NCBI RefSeq assembly: GCF_050947875.1 | Contig: NW_027460291.1 | Coordinates: 27,366,662 to 27,430,661, forward strand | Source: Dermacentor variabilis | Taxonomy: Eukaryota; Arthropoda; Arachnida; Ixodida; Ixodidae | Length of the DNA: 64,000 bases | Reading direction: 5' to 3' | In this document: piece after piece, positions 33,891 to 44,497 of the stretch | How the letters are laid out: every line of letters begins with the position of its first letter | Numbering within the stretch: the first letter of the stretch is position 1 | Notes under the pieces: generated by a model | The model's database searches: none | What the model saw: only the letters and a program-made list of their open reading frames with translations | Told to the model about the DNA's origin: nothing | Translations under genes and position numbers: made by a program

Positions 33891-35804
33891 GGCAGTAATC
33901 ATAACCAGGCCGCCATTGCAGGACGTATGGGCTTCTATATTAGCTTCGCTACCATGCGTTCATATACCTTGATTCGGGCGCGTTCTGGGGAACGAATTTC
34001 ACTGCCAAGATCGTACGTAGGTTCGTGCCTGCCATGGAACGTAGGCGGCCTATTGGCTCCCCACCCTTCGTCAAATGAACTGCATCAACACCAGAAAGCT
34101 TCCGACCATTGGCGAAGGATTTCGTTCTTTCCTAACTGCCACTGATAAAAATGAGACAAACAGTTGTTACCCGACATAAATGCTTTCTGGCGTCGATGCA
34201 GTTAATTGGGCCGAAAATGGCGAAAACGCCTGCCTTTTCCACAAGGCGCAATAACGTAAGGCTGGCTTCCCGGTTGTGGCAATATTCTACTTAGAGCAGA
34301 CTTTCATTCACGGACAGTAGCATCGGCACGATCAAACAGTGCTGCAGGTAGTGCAAAGTTACGCCTCCACCAGTTACGACGACTGGCCACGGTAGCTGCA
34401 CTTGCTCTCCGTGGAGCGTGGTCATGTGTTTACTTCAAGGCCCGAAGATTCTTTCGTTAAAGGGTTGCGCAAGCCACTGCCGGAACTGTAAGGCAAAAAG
34501 TTGGGCCAGTTGAAATGGTTGCCTGAAGCAACAGTCGTCCTGCGTCCTCTTTACGCGTCTTCCGTTCAGCATCCGAACCTTTGGAGAGTGGGGAATTCAG
34601 AGTCGTGATCACACCGGCTGATTTTTCGCAGGGCGCTCGTTGCCTTACCCTCACTCAGTGACCCGTTAATGTAGCAGCATAACGGACGCTTCAATATGTC
34701 CCTCTGTTTACAACGCTCGTCCGCCGTTGCGGTTAGGTGGCCGTTACCACGCCTGAATCCTCGCGAAGTTCTTCTCTTGGCGACGCGCGTCGCACCGATT
34801 CCCAATCTCAGCAAGTGCCTAAGCTTGACATTTACCCTCCTTTGCCTTTTTACACTCTCTGGTTGGATGCTGACCTTTGCGCATGCACCTATGACACCTT
34901 GGTGCTTCGCAGGTTTGATTTTAGGCGCTTAGACTGCATCCGTTACTCTCTATTTTTTCGCCTGCATCTGTTGCGTTCTGCATCGGTTGCATCTGTTGCG
35001 TTCTACACAGAACCTGCGCCATCGGTGCACGCACTAGATACTGCGTTATCTGTCTTTCTAACACATGACCTAAATTGAACTTTTGGCAAGCCGACTCGTC
35101 ATCAAGTCTGCCTTCGGCTGGCCTAGTTCTATCACTGCCGTGGATAGCGTGCAAAACTTCTCGCTGGCCTTCGGAGTCGGCGTCTGCTTGCACTACATCC
35201 TTGCGAAATGGCGAAACAGCTGTTTTTTGCGCTGGTCAAGGTGTTTGTCAACTACTGGCAGCACAGCCTTTTTCGCGCTCTCTTAACAAGCACTAGGCTA
35301 GCTTTACCCATAACAGTACTGGGTTGGTCACTGCCCTCATGGCCTCTGCAGTCAGACTGACTTAAAACAATAAAAGCGGGAGGTGGAAACTGCTGGCTCG
35401 CCTCAGCCTTACCCTAACGAATGCGGTTACAACTGAATTTAAACGACCTACTGGGTTGTGCCTAATCTCGTTAGCAGAGGTGTGAGGTATTAGGAAAGCG
35501 TTTGGCACTCTTTCCCATCATGCTCTATCCTTCCTATTCCCACGCTCTTAGTGCTTCCTTGCTGCATGGGTGCCACTAATTTCTGTCATGGTTCTTGGAT
35601 AATTTGTCCGCAGACCCGCACTCACAGAATACCATAAGTGACACGCCCCCCGGCAATTAACAAGCGCTCCGTCAAAGCGGGTTTTGTTTGCTTTTTTTTT
35701 TACTGGCACGAGTATCGAGCCTTTGACGAAGATAGGTCCTGCTATAGAAAAGTTGGCCAGCCTTTCTGAAGCACTTTATCCCTGTTCATAACCTTTACGC
35801 CACG
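33891..35804. other. no recognised gene
   Basis: Several 60-110-codon frames (33837-34145, 34737-35078 plus, 34921-35193 minus) show no domain and no consistent coding signal. A poly-T tract is at about 35692-35701. Confidence 0.35.
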
Positions 35805-36615
35805 CGAGCATCGAGTGACCCACTTGTTTCTTGCCCAGCACTTCCCGTTCACCTTCCGAGGCGACCGAGAAGGAAATTCGAAATATATTAGAAAAAAACT
35901 AAAGAACAGTACAGTACAAAATTCATGGGTTTCATTATAGATATACCAGAGCATAAGTTAGTTACAAGTTCAGCTACTAAAGTACCTTGAATCATTAGAA
36001 TTTGAAATCACTCAGAAGACCGGGGATGAAATTGAAGTTAAGTAAGAAAATAAAATCATAGTACAGTACGAAATTCATGGGTTTCTTTATAGGTATGATA
36101 TCAGAGCATAAGGTTAATTACAAGTTCAGGTATTGAAGTGTCTGGAATAATTAAAATTAATTTGAAATAAGTCGGACGACCGGCGACGCAACTCAAAATA
36201 AATCGGAAGAAAATAGAAAATGCGCAATACCAAATTCATGGGTTTCATTATATATGGTATCAGAACATAAGTTTAGTTACAAGCTGAGTTCCTGAGGTGT
36301 CTGGAATAATTAGTTACAAATCACTGATTACCGCACACCAAAGGACATAATGGTAGACCAGCCACGTGATCACGACTTTGGCATAATTCTTGGAAACCCG
36401 GAAGTATACAGCGGAAGTAGTGACGTCACTCATGATGTCGCACACAAGGTGATATATTTAACCGGCTAAATTATGGATAACAGTTGCCTCCGAGTTCCAT
36501 TCGTGCGTTGCGTTCACCTAAAGTTAACCTAAAGGACACCAACGCTGCGGTGCGAGTGCCACTAAGAGACAATTCAGTCAGATTAGGGTTGCCTACCATT
36601 TTTTATATTTGATTT
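35805..36615 (+). repeat. dispersed repeat, copy 2, with tandem subrepeats
   Basis: Three imperfect copies of a roughly 160-bp unit (35850-36340), each with TTCATGGGTTTC, a TAT-rich run, AGAGCATAA or AGAACATAA, and GTCTGGAATAATTA in the later ones. They are followed by a promoter-like segment with TGACGTCAC (about 36420) and TATATTTAAC, and a conserved end (GTTGCGTTCACC to TACCATTTTTT). Homologous copies lie at 39600-40615 and partly at 22250-22420. It could be an LTR or a non-autonomous element. No coding sequence. Confidence 0.65.
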
Positions 36616-37540
36616 CTGTGCACGGAGTGAAATAACAGCGCTACAGCAAAGGTCTCAGCGTGCCTGTGTTTCTTCGGGGGAGGCCAGCTGGGGCCGTCGG
36701 CTCTATTGAAGACGTTTGCAGCACAATTCTTCATTGTCGTTCACCGTAGTTTTGTTTGTGGTCACAACTTCAGGTCCGCTGATTTTGTTGTGACCGCTAT
36801 CAAGGTGAGCTGAGGAGCACCACTCCTCCTAGCTTCTGTAAGGCACGGTGTAGGGGCTGGCAGAAATAAAGTGGCCAAAATAAAGTTATAAAGATAAGTT
36901 AGTTCCCAGAAGTTATATGGCGGCCATTACAACTATTACTGGGAATTAAGAGGGCAAGTATTTTATGGAACCAGTATTTTCTTCTTCCAATGATACGCTG
37001 TCACTACGCTGGCGTCTATGAGCTTTTGACGACTGGACTGTTCTTCAAGAGGGGAATTCTTGGCACCCGTCACCGCGAAGGTCATAGACCGCATAAAAGA
37101 TGCTTCCCATTGTGAGTCTTTGTCGTAGGCATTTAAAGCCGAGAAAAGGGCGTGCGACATCATCGCCCTCACCTTCGGTGACGGTGTCAATGATCCCACA
37201 TTCATGTGTAGGGACAAGTAGGTAATTGCCCCGCATTCCAGCCCTTCACACACGGTCAGTTACATTACAGAGAGAGAGCCGAGAAATTACTTGCATACTT
37301 CATGCGTCACGCCACCTATTCTGCATGTTTGAGAGATCAGCGGCTCAATAGTAGGCTACCCCCGTTTGTTCTCTCATCCACTCCACTTTTTGACAGTCTC
37401 TTAACGTGACGCCTAAGATTTTTCGTTTCATCGCTCATTGCGCGCTTCTTATCAAGCTTCTTTGTTAACCTCTAAGTTTCTGCCCCAGATTTAAGTACAA
37501 GTGGAAGGCAATGATCGTACACTTTTCAACGAGCTCCCAC
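36616..37540. other. no recognised gene
   Basis: The minus frame 36963-37253 (96 codons) has no motif I know. The rest is low-content spacer. Confidence 0.3.
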
Positions 37541-37544
37541 TCAT

Positions 37545-37715
37545 GGTTCGGTAACGGCCGCCGTATGCGCTGCAACCCATTTTTTCCGGCAAATTTCTTT
37601 GTCATAACCAGGGTCCCCTGTGAGTAATTGACCTAGATAAACGTACTCCTGCACAGATTCTAGAGACTGACTGGGGGTCATGAAACATTCGCCTCTTGTC
37701 AGGCTATTAGCTTTA
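37545..37715 (-). mobile_element. RTE-like LINE fragment (minus)
   Basis: The minus frame contains SQSLESVQEYVYLGQLL followed by EICRKKW, matching SQPLESVKEYVYLGQLI and YRRKW in the RTE-like element at 48.8-50.7 kb. Only about 55 codons of the RT thumb region remain. Confidence 0.7.
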
Positions 37716-38107
37716 GAAAAGAAAGCTAGTCGTTTCAAAATGTGTATGGTGATATTGAGGTAAGGACGCGAGCCGCCAGGCTGCATGTACTCTCCTGACG
37801 ATAGTAGCCACCAGGCATAGATTCTCCAGGTGATGCTGCCGCTTCTGTAAGTGGAAACGTGACCACTCGAGGCAAATGTGATTACCCTGTACTAGGATTC
37901 TGAACTCTAATTTGCGCGTCGTGTTCTTTTCTAGCGAGCCCTCGCTAATGTGACGCCAACTCGCGACTCCGAGTAAATGACCACTGCTTAGTGGCTGCGC
38001 CGAGAAGCAGCCCATCCAGGTTCAGGCTTGAAGCGAACTTCCCGTCCCGGCACGCGCCGAGTGCCTCGTAGTTCTGAAGTCGTCGTGATGTCGCCGCGCA
38101 CAAACCT

Positions 38108-38340
38108 TAAAGTAAAGAAAGGCGGATGTCGAAAGGCTTTTGTTGTCTACTATTAAACGTGTAATCCCCGTGGAAACACAGCAAGATTTCATCGTTTCTT
38201 GAAAGAAGCAGACGACGAGCATGGGAGAGCGACTTGGATAAGAAACTTCCGCATTGGGAAAAGGTGACTCGTATTATAACGGTTTGTTCGAAACACTTCA
38301 CTCGTGTCGATTTCTCTAATCCCGGCAAGTACACCATTAA
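38108..38340 (+). pseudogene. isolated THAP zinc-finger domain
   Basis: Plus-strand segments spell the elements of a THAP domain in order: SKGFCC near 38127, CNPRGNTARFHRFLKEADDE from about 38161, the Trp-containing block near 38229, and ITVCSKHFTRVDFSNPGKYT (C-x2-H) at about 38278-38337. Frame changes occur near 38157 and in the middle. It is not linked to transposase coding sequence, so it is either a fragment of another P-element-like copy or a host THAP gene exon remnant. Confidence 0.55.
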
Positions 38341-39149
38341 TTCCTTTTTGATTACTTTAAATATCTTGTTGGCGTTTTAAATCGCGTAGGGCACTTCTTG
38401 CAGGCAGGTGCTTTGATGAATTAGAGTGAGTTACGCTTAAGCTACATTTAGTTTTTTGTTCGTTTAGTTTTCTGCCACAGCAATAGTGTTGCTAATGCTT
38501 CAAACAGCAGGTATATTCTCGCTAATGTACTTCTAGTAGCTGGCACGGCACCAGGAATTATAACTGCCTCGGAAGGTCTCAAGTTGATCATCACACATGT
38601 TGTGCAGCGAGGCGACACATCGTTTTCGTAGCGTTCTTTAGTTCAGCGGTAACACGCACGAGATATTTCGTCATTCAACTCGGTGAGTTTTCAGTTTATT
38701 AGTCGCAAGAAATTTTGAAGCAACTGCAAACAGTACTTATTCCAGGTTTGGAGCGTAGGACCTGCGCACAGCGCCGCTATTTTGCTTTCCCACACTGTGC
38801 ATACTGCTACATTCCGTTATGACTGGTTCAATTGGTTGACATGTCATGCATTTAAACTAATACAACTGATTTTACCAAAAGAAAACTCGCTAAGTTTGGG
38901 AAACCTGTTGCAACCAGCTCAACTTGGGGCATTGGTTGTCATTCAGTTTTCGCGTTTCAACGGGTTCGCGAATTTCCACGTGCGGCCGGTATCTGCTGTG
39001 TTCCTGGGCCGTACACCTCGACCACTGCGCGCACGAACAAGCGCCAGTCATCGGACGACCTTATCGCACGTATCGGCTAACGATAAAGACAAGGTGCATC
39101 CCGACTAACAAATGGAACTCTTATTTGCTTTTATACCCAGTCAGCCTAG
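38341..39149. other. no recognised gene
   Basis: AT-rich at first, with overlapping plus frames at 38782-39108 and 38924-39352 that have no motif; the latter runs into the SINE at 39150. Confidence 0.35.
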
Positions 39150-39345
39150 CACGAGGTCGCGAGATCGAATCCCTGCAACGGCGTCCACATTCCGATGGGG
39201 GGAAATGCGCAAACACCTATGTACTTCAGTTTAGGCGCATGTTAAAGAACCCAAGGTGGTCCAAACTTCCTGAGTCCCCCACTACGGTGTGCCTCGTAAT
39301 CAGATCGGGGTTTTGGTACGTAAAACGGCATAATTTTTTAAACAT
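39150..39345 (+). repeat. tRNA-derived SINE (Ruka-like), degraded
   Basis: Begins at GCACGAGGTCGCGAGATCGA (box B region) and runs through the family body (GTTAAAGAACCCAAGGTGGT) to GTACGTAAAACGGCATAATT. The 5' head with box A is missing and divergence is high. Confidence 0.72.
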
Positions 39346-39599
39346 ACACTGACCGAGTAACTATAGCTTTTAGCTTCGTTCTATCAGTGTGGAATATCCG
39401 TACGTAGCTTCCGAAAGCACGACAGACGTTACTGCCTATATGTTGTGAGATGCTATATATAATATACTGCAAAACAAGTCGCAGTGTGTACTTGCCCTTG
39501 AAAGTCGAAAACTGTCAAGTATCGTACTTGTAGTAGTAAAGAAACCGCGCGAAAAAGTGTTTGCTACTTTTGGAGGCCCGCTAAGCCACATTTTTTCAG

Positions 39600-40615
39600 T
39601 GGCACGAGCATCGAGTGACTCTTTCTTGGGCAGCACTACCGGTTCACCTCCTGGGACGACCGGGGACGAAACTCCAAATAAATCGGAATAAAATGGAAAA
39701 AGATGGTACAGATAAAAAGCAAAAAGATAAATATAGAAAAATATATGGTATCGGAACATAAGTTTAGCTACAAGTTGAGTTACTGTGGTGTCTGGAATAA
39801 TTCGAATTAGAAAGGACTGTTTACCGCACACCAAAGCACGGAATCGTCGACGTTACAGATATTTCATTTCATTTTATTACCTTAAGGACCCCTTGCGGGG
39901 TATTACATAAGGGGTGGGTGGTACAAAAATACAGTAGGTTGCCCACTATCTTATTTTAAAGACAGAATACTCGTTACTTCATCCACGAAGGCAGATGAGG
40001 TGGTGATGGCAGCGACGTGGTGGGGAAGGCCGTTCCAGTCTTTAGCTGTACGATGAAAAAATGATGATGAGCAGGTGACAGTGCGCGCGCTAGCGCGAGC
40101 AACATTTAGTGGGTGGCCTCTGCGCAGCGATATGCGTGAAGGTGGTACAATGTAAGGTGCGTGGCGAAGCGAGCTGGTGAAGAATTCATGGAATAATGAT
40201 AAGCTCGCGATACGGCGACGGTGCGCTAGTGTGTCCAAACCAGACTCTATACTTTTAATGGCAATACGCTATCACATGAGTATGTCGAGTGAATGTATCT
40301 TACGGCGCGGTTCTGTATGGATTCTAATGCGTTGCTGAGGTAAATCTGGTGAGGATGCCATATGGGTGATGCGTATTCGAGTGAGAGACGACTTTGGCGA
40401 AATTCCTTGAAATCCGGAAGTAATTACGTCACTAATGACGTCATGCACAATGTGGCGTGATATTAACCCGGATAATAAATGGAAAACAGTTGCCTCAGAG
40501 TTCGGTTCGTGCGTTGCGTTCGCCTGTAGTTAACCTAAAGAACACCAATGCCGACGTGCGAGTGCCATTAAGAGACACCCAACTCGAAGGTTAGGGTCGC
40601 ATACCATTTTTTTAA
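39600..40615 (+). repeat. dispersed repeat, copy 3, split by a LINE tail
   Basis: Matches 35805-36615 in two blocks: 39600-39860 (GGGACGACCGGGGACGAAAC, one subrepeat, CTGTTTACCGCACACCAAAG) and 40388-40615 (GACGACTTTGG, tandem TGACGTCA-like sites, GTGCGTTGCGTTCGCC, TACCATTTTTTT). The gap is a CR1-like tail at 39868-40388. It has one subrepeat against three in copy 2. Confidence 0.65.
39868..40388 (-). mobile_element. CR1-like LINE 3' end (minus), inserted in repeat copy 3
   Basis: The minus frame 39951-40238 (95 codons) encodes the typical end of this RT protein: LAHRRRIASLSLFHEFF, RISLRRGHPLN and FFHRTAKDWNGLPHHVA, then a stop. The 3' end carries the hairpin ACCCC-GCAA-GGGGT (about 39891-39904) and an AAATG-type tail at 39868-39880. 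It is 5' truncated. Confidence 0.78.
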
Positions 40616-41755
40616 CCACACGCTTTCTTGAAAGGTTCTTTGACCTAAAAAAAAATCTGAGGCGGCTCACACGGGAGGCCCGAATATTTGCGCGCACAGT
40701 GCAAATACTTCCGAGATTTCGTTGCGCAAATCCTTGAAACTGATAAAAATAAGGTGATCGACATGAAGGACCCTTTTGGCTTCCACGAAATACCTCGAGT
40801 AGCCTGGAGGGCACTGGCCGAACCAAACGGATAGTGTGGATTGAGTCGTGCGTCGTCTGCTAGGCACAACTCGTTCGCGTGTAAGGCGTCAATAACATTG
40901 AAGACCGTTTCTGTAGTGGTCGTAGCACAGTCGTAAGTGCCGTTCTGCATTTTGTTTACTGCGTACAAAACTATTTACCGTTGCGCTGTCATTTTCTTTG
41001 CGCTGTAAGATCAGTGACTGCCCGTGTCGAGCATGCGATGTGTGATTGTCGTGCCTTCCGTTCACCGCAATTTTCATTTGTTTCCAGCATATCATAAATA
41101 AGCATTCTATCCTGTTTTAAACAAATGAAGTGGCAGACGCGTTATGCGAATGCTGCGCATTATCGAATTTTCACGATGTGTTGGTCACTCCGAAACATGC
41201 GTATATACATCGCTAAACAGTCGAAAAAAGAATCGTAAGCTTGCACTCCTACCATATCACGTCATATATTTTTATATTACGACAACTGTATTACGATAAT
41301 TGCAATAATTGTACGACTCTAGTTTAAGTGGGTGTGCGATCAGTTTTCTTTTTATGACGTGGTTCTGATGCTACTATGGTGCATTCATCTTGCCTCGATA
41401 TTAAATCGAGAGCTTTTGTACGTTGATTCGCTGCTATAAAATGAAAGCTATAATTGGGTATTATACGAGGATCATGTGTTACACGGCATTCTCTATACGC
41501 GGAACGTCGTGACGCTGATTTTGTTTCTTTCGCTATTTACAGTGGCGCTTGTAGCTTGACGCAAGACAGCGGCCAGTATTAGCTGCAATAAAACAACCTG
41601 ATCATTCTAGCTCCTTAAATAAGTACGTCTTAGTCGTACCGCACTCGTGCGTTAAACCGTTAAATGGCCATAAAGATAATCTCGTCCAAAGCAAATTCAA
41701 CTAAAATTTAATGAAAAAAACACTTTCTGCAAGCCTATCGACCCCATATCCCCCT
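40616..41755. other. no recognised gene
   Basis: Minus frames at 40530-40968 have no recognisable family. From 41100 the DNA is AT-rich and lacks open frames. Confidence 0.3.
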
Positions 41756-41830
41756 ACATCCGACATTGTTTGTAGGCCCAGAACCGTTTTTTGACATGAA
41801 GACGGTTTTAAATTTCCTAAATTATGTGGA

Positions 41831-42018
41831 ACAAAACGAGAACAAAAAGAAAGCAGGAGCCAACGTTTCGACAAGTGGACTTGTCTTCTTCAAGGCGACA
41901 TACGCTTTCCTCGCCACAGTATACATAGGTGGGGTTCTTCTAAAGGGGAGACGGCGTTGGCGGGTGCGTGCGGCAACCAGCAAAGGTGTGTTCGCGTGTC
42001 GAATTGAGGAAAAGAGTG
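41831..42018. repeat. inverted terminal arm, left
   Basis: Reverse complement of 42832-43019 at roughly 85% by eye. Shared blocks include GAAAGCAGGAGCCAACGTTT and GGCGACATACGCTTTCCTCG. Confidence 0.85.
41861..41900 (-). ncRNA. hammerhead-ribozyme-like motif
   Basis: On the minus strand: TTGAAGA, then a perfect stem II hairpin GACAAG-TCCA-CTTGTC (41870-41885), then GAAAC and GTTGG. This is the CUGAUGA / stem II / GAAA order of a hammerhead with U instead of C at the first core position (UUGAAGA). Such motifs sit in Penelope-like terminal repeats. The C-to-U change may weaken or abolish cleavage. The paired copy in the right arm (42961-42991, plus) has lost half of stem II. Confidence 0.6.
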
Positions 42019-42283
42019 CTGTGCACAAGGCCATGGACCCTGCCGTCTGTCAGCCGGCATGTCAACGGCGTGCACAGCAGCCCTCTATTACCTGTTTCGC
42101 TGGCGGTCGTGGGATATCGTGCCTCTGACAGAGATAATAGGAGCGGCACAAACCCGTGCTCGTAGAAAAGAAAGAGAAGACAAAGAGGGGGGAAAATACT
42201 GAAATAATATAAATAAATAAAGGGGGCAAAACGGAAAGAAGGAAAAAAAGATAACAAAACACGCTCAGAAACCAAAGTGTTGC

Positions 42284-42889
42284 CTATAGCTTGAAATTTA
42301 GCATGCGAATAGATTCTAAAGCTCCCTTTGAAACGTTTATGCCTATTTGTTGCAATATCTTGAACTTATGGATAAAGTATGATTCTCTGTATTTTCTTTC
42401 TCGTTCACAACGGAAATTTGACTGTAAGATGTAGAGTTTAAGTTCATCAAAGTTATGACCTGGTTGGTTGAAATGCTTGGCGACGGCTTTGGGAAGCTTT
42501 TTAGCTGTGTCCGCGTGATGTGCGTTTAATCTGAAGTTGATTGATTGTCCTGTTTCACCGATATAGTGTTTCTTACAGAAGGTACATTCGAGCATATAAA
42601 TCACATCATAAGATGTACAAGTGAAGCTAGATTTGACTTCCTGTGTATAACTATTTGCGATGCTTTTAATTGTAATGTCCCTTTGAAGGTGCCTGGAGGT
42701 TTTGCACCTGGAGTGACAACTTGCTTTTATTACGGGGGAATACTGTTGGCTGACTTTTCCCTGCACTAATGTCTTTAAAGTTCCTGTTGCGGCGATAGGT
42801 AACCCTAGGTGCATCCGGGAACGCTTTTCCCAGACTCCTTTATTCTCAGTTCGACACGCTAACACATCTTCGCTCGTTGCCGCACCCAC
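42284..42889 (-). pseudogene. GIY-YIG endonuclease domain of a Penelope-like element
   Basis: A 201-codon open frame. Its first ~40 codons come partly from the right inverted arm and are probably not native. From about residue 45 it shows the Penelope pattern: a Cys-rich lead-in (ASCHSRCKTSRHLQ), SYDVIYMLECTFCKKHYIGE (the GIY-YIG core with a CxxC in the linker), the Arg in INFRLNAHH, the GHNFDELKLYIL block and the catalytic Glu in YRESYFIHKF. The endonuclease would nick target DNA to prime reverse transcription. The domain looks complete, but without an RT it cannot mobilise itself. Confidence 0.85.
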
Positions 42890-43019
42890 CCGCTACACGC
42901 CATCTCCCCTTTACAAGAGCCCCACCTATATATACTGTGGCGAGGAAAGCGTATGTCGCCTTGAAGAAGAGTCCACTTGTCAAAACGTTGGCTCCTGCTT
43001 TCACCTTGTTCTCGTTTTG
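42832..43019. repeat. inverted terminal arm, right
   Basis: Partner of 41831-42018, lying upstream of the minus-strand ORF. Its ribozyme-like segment is degraded by a small deletion within stem II and reads AAAAC instead of GAAAC. Confidence 0.85.
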
Positions 43020-43140
43020 GTCATCGTCTTGAATTTCCCTCCCGCCTTTCCCGTGTTTTCCCTAAATGATGTGGTGCTACATGTTATTTGCCAAGGATTA
43101 TCGTAGCGCATCCTCTCACCAGAGGGTGCTACTGTGATAG

Positions 43141-43395
43141 TAGTTAATAAGAGGTGATCGGAGGATTGGTGGAATAAAAGCAGGGAAACGACAGAAAACG
43201 GAGACGTACGAAAGCACAGTTCGCAATAGGGGATCAGAAAATTTGGTTGTATAAGTTCATAGTGTTCTTTTTTATTCGTTAACCTAGGTAGGACATTAGG
43301 CAGTATAACAGCAAGAGCTTGGTGGCGCAACCAACCACCCCGTTCTAAAGGGGACGCTCATAAGATCCATCCATCCATCCATGCATCCATTCATT
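43141..43395 (+). mobile_element. LINE family X 3' UTR fragment
   Basis: Matches the 3' end at 33474-33650: GGAGGATTGGTGGAATAAAA, then GCTTGGTGGCGCAACC, CACCCCGTTCTAAAGGGGAC and an ATCC repeat (43375-43393). Confidence 0.7.
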
Positions 43396-43424
43396 TTGTA
43401 AAGCACATGGCTCTAGGCCCTTGC

Positions 43425-43620
43425 TTTTAAAGGAGCCCTGAACCACCCCTCGAGCCTGGTGGGAAAAAAAACAGCCCGCCAGTAGCATACGCTGCACTGA
43501 ACATCTGAGCCAAAAGTATGAAATCGTGCGCGGCGCTTGGAGCTCGCAAGTGTAGCGCGAAGTCACACGTCTCTCAAACGGTATTTTCAACACAAACCTA
43601 CTCCTCCTTCTTTCCTGGAC
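43425..43620. repeat. dispersed tick-type repeat
   Basis: The GGAGCCCTGAACCACCCCTC to CCTACTCCTCCTTCTTTCCT segment is, by recollection, a common high-copy sequence in tick assemblies. A related end (GGCCCCTTTAA) occurs at about 45841-45851. No coding content. Confidence 0.4.
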
Positions 43621-44184
43621 GCTTTATTTCGTAATATAGCAAATTATCATAGGCGGTTGCCATTGCCCGATAGCCGATTAAGAAGGCTGTTTGAATAAGT
43701 GCGCTTCTTCCTAATGTTACTGTGTATATTTATTGGCACAGTTTAATAGGCTGAAGTAAGCGAAAATCTGCTTTCCATTTTCTATAACTATTACGTACTT
43801 CCGGAACGCTGTTGCTTGCTCACCCTCGGCAGCGAGCGCCTGCTTAGTAATTGGGCCATGCCGCCTATCGATGTCCTAGCCCTATGGCATCGCTAATTTT
43901 TACTAGCTTTGAACACTCAACTAGCCTCGAAACACGTGAAACTTAAGGTCAGAACACACACCCGCTTGCGAGCGCGCACTCACATCTAGCCTCTCTTGGT
44001 TAGACGCCTTGGCAGACTTCGCTGCGTATTGAGCTAGTGATAGCGCTTGAAAATGCGCAAGTTGGATGTGGCCACTATCCGTCGGTCAAGCTGGTGCACG
44101 ACAAAGCCGGTCCGCACCACGTCGCAGAACCGGACCAGACCATACGAGCGGGAGCATGCATTCTGTCGCGCACGAAGCGTAGTT

Positions 44185-44246
44185 TCATACAATTACTAGA
44201 GGGAAATGTGCCGCATAGTCTCATACAATTACTAGAGGGAACTGTG
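44185..44246. repeat. tandem 26-bp direct repeat
   Basis: TCATACAATTACTAGAGGGA followed by A(A/C)TGTG occurs at 44185-44210 and 44221-44246 (period 36, one mismatch). Confidence 0.85.
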
Positions 44247-44424
44247 GCACTAGTGCCTACGGCAGATACAAGCAAGACACTTCAGCCAGCGTGGGAATGA
44301 CGGCCAGTACGTGTGCTTGCCTAAACTTCACCTTCTGACTTGAAATGGGTTTGCCACTTTGCAATGTGATCATTTTAGAGAAAGTACTAGCGTTTTAAGT
44401 TGTTACAGACACTTTACTAAAATT

Positions 44425-44497
44425 GTCCAACGGCGGGATTAGGACACAGGACCTCTAGCACAGAAGCGCGATATCGAAACCATTACACCACGGACCC
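44425..44497 (-). repeat. tRNA-like pseudogene or SINE head
   Basis: The minus strand reads GGGTCCGTGGTGTAATGGTT, with a box A like that of tRNA-Glu (TGGTGTAATGG), and ends near CCTAATCCCGCCGTTGGAC, a degraded box B and T arm. The anticodon and acceptor stems do not pair well, so this is a pseudo-tRNA or SINE head, not a functional tRNA. Confidence 0.6.

Larger units (their letters stand above)
41830..43060 (-). mobile_element. Penelope-like element (5'-truncated, inverted terminal arms)
   Basis: A 1.2-kb insertion flanked by CCTAAATTATGTGG (41816-41829) and CCTAAATGATGTGG (43061-43074), a 14-bp target duplication with one mismatch. Inside are a minus-strand GIY-YIG endonuclease frame and about 188-bp inverted arms (41831-42018 and 42832-43019). 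The left arm contains a hammerhead-ribozyme-like motif in sense with the ORF. RT plus GIY-YIG endonuclease and hammerhead ribozymes in terminal repeats are known traits of Penelope-like elements; here the RT part is missing. Confidence 0.82.
41756..43140 (+). mobile_element. I-like LINE fragment B (3' tail), split by a Penelope-like element
   Basis: The left piece (41756-41829) encodes the last residues of I-like ORF2 (FVGPEPFFDMKTVLNFLNYV, matching LLGPEPLFNTDTVLRYLRDV in the full element). The right piece (43061-43140) continues with LNDVVLHVIC and the 3' UTR (CATCCTCTCACCAGAGGGTG). The interruption is the element at 41830-43060. The tail is then joined to unrelated LINE sequence. Confidence 0.75.

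Noticed and set aside
34737..35078. 113-codon plus frame as a host gene
   Set aside because: No domain, overlapping frames in other phases, no start or splice context.
35850..36340. CRISPR-like array
   Set aside because: Units of about 160 bp are imperfect tandem copies without unique spacers, in a eukaryotic context.
44425..44497. Possible tRNA-Glu gene on minus
   Set aside because: Box A fits, but the anticodon and T arms are degraded and do not pair, so it is a pseudo-tRNA or SINE head.
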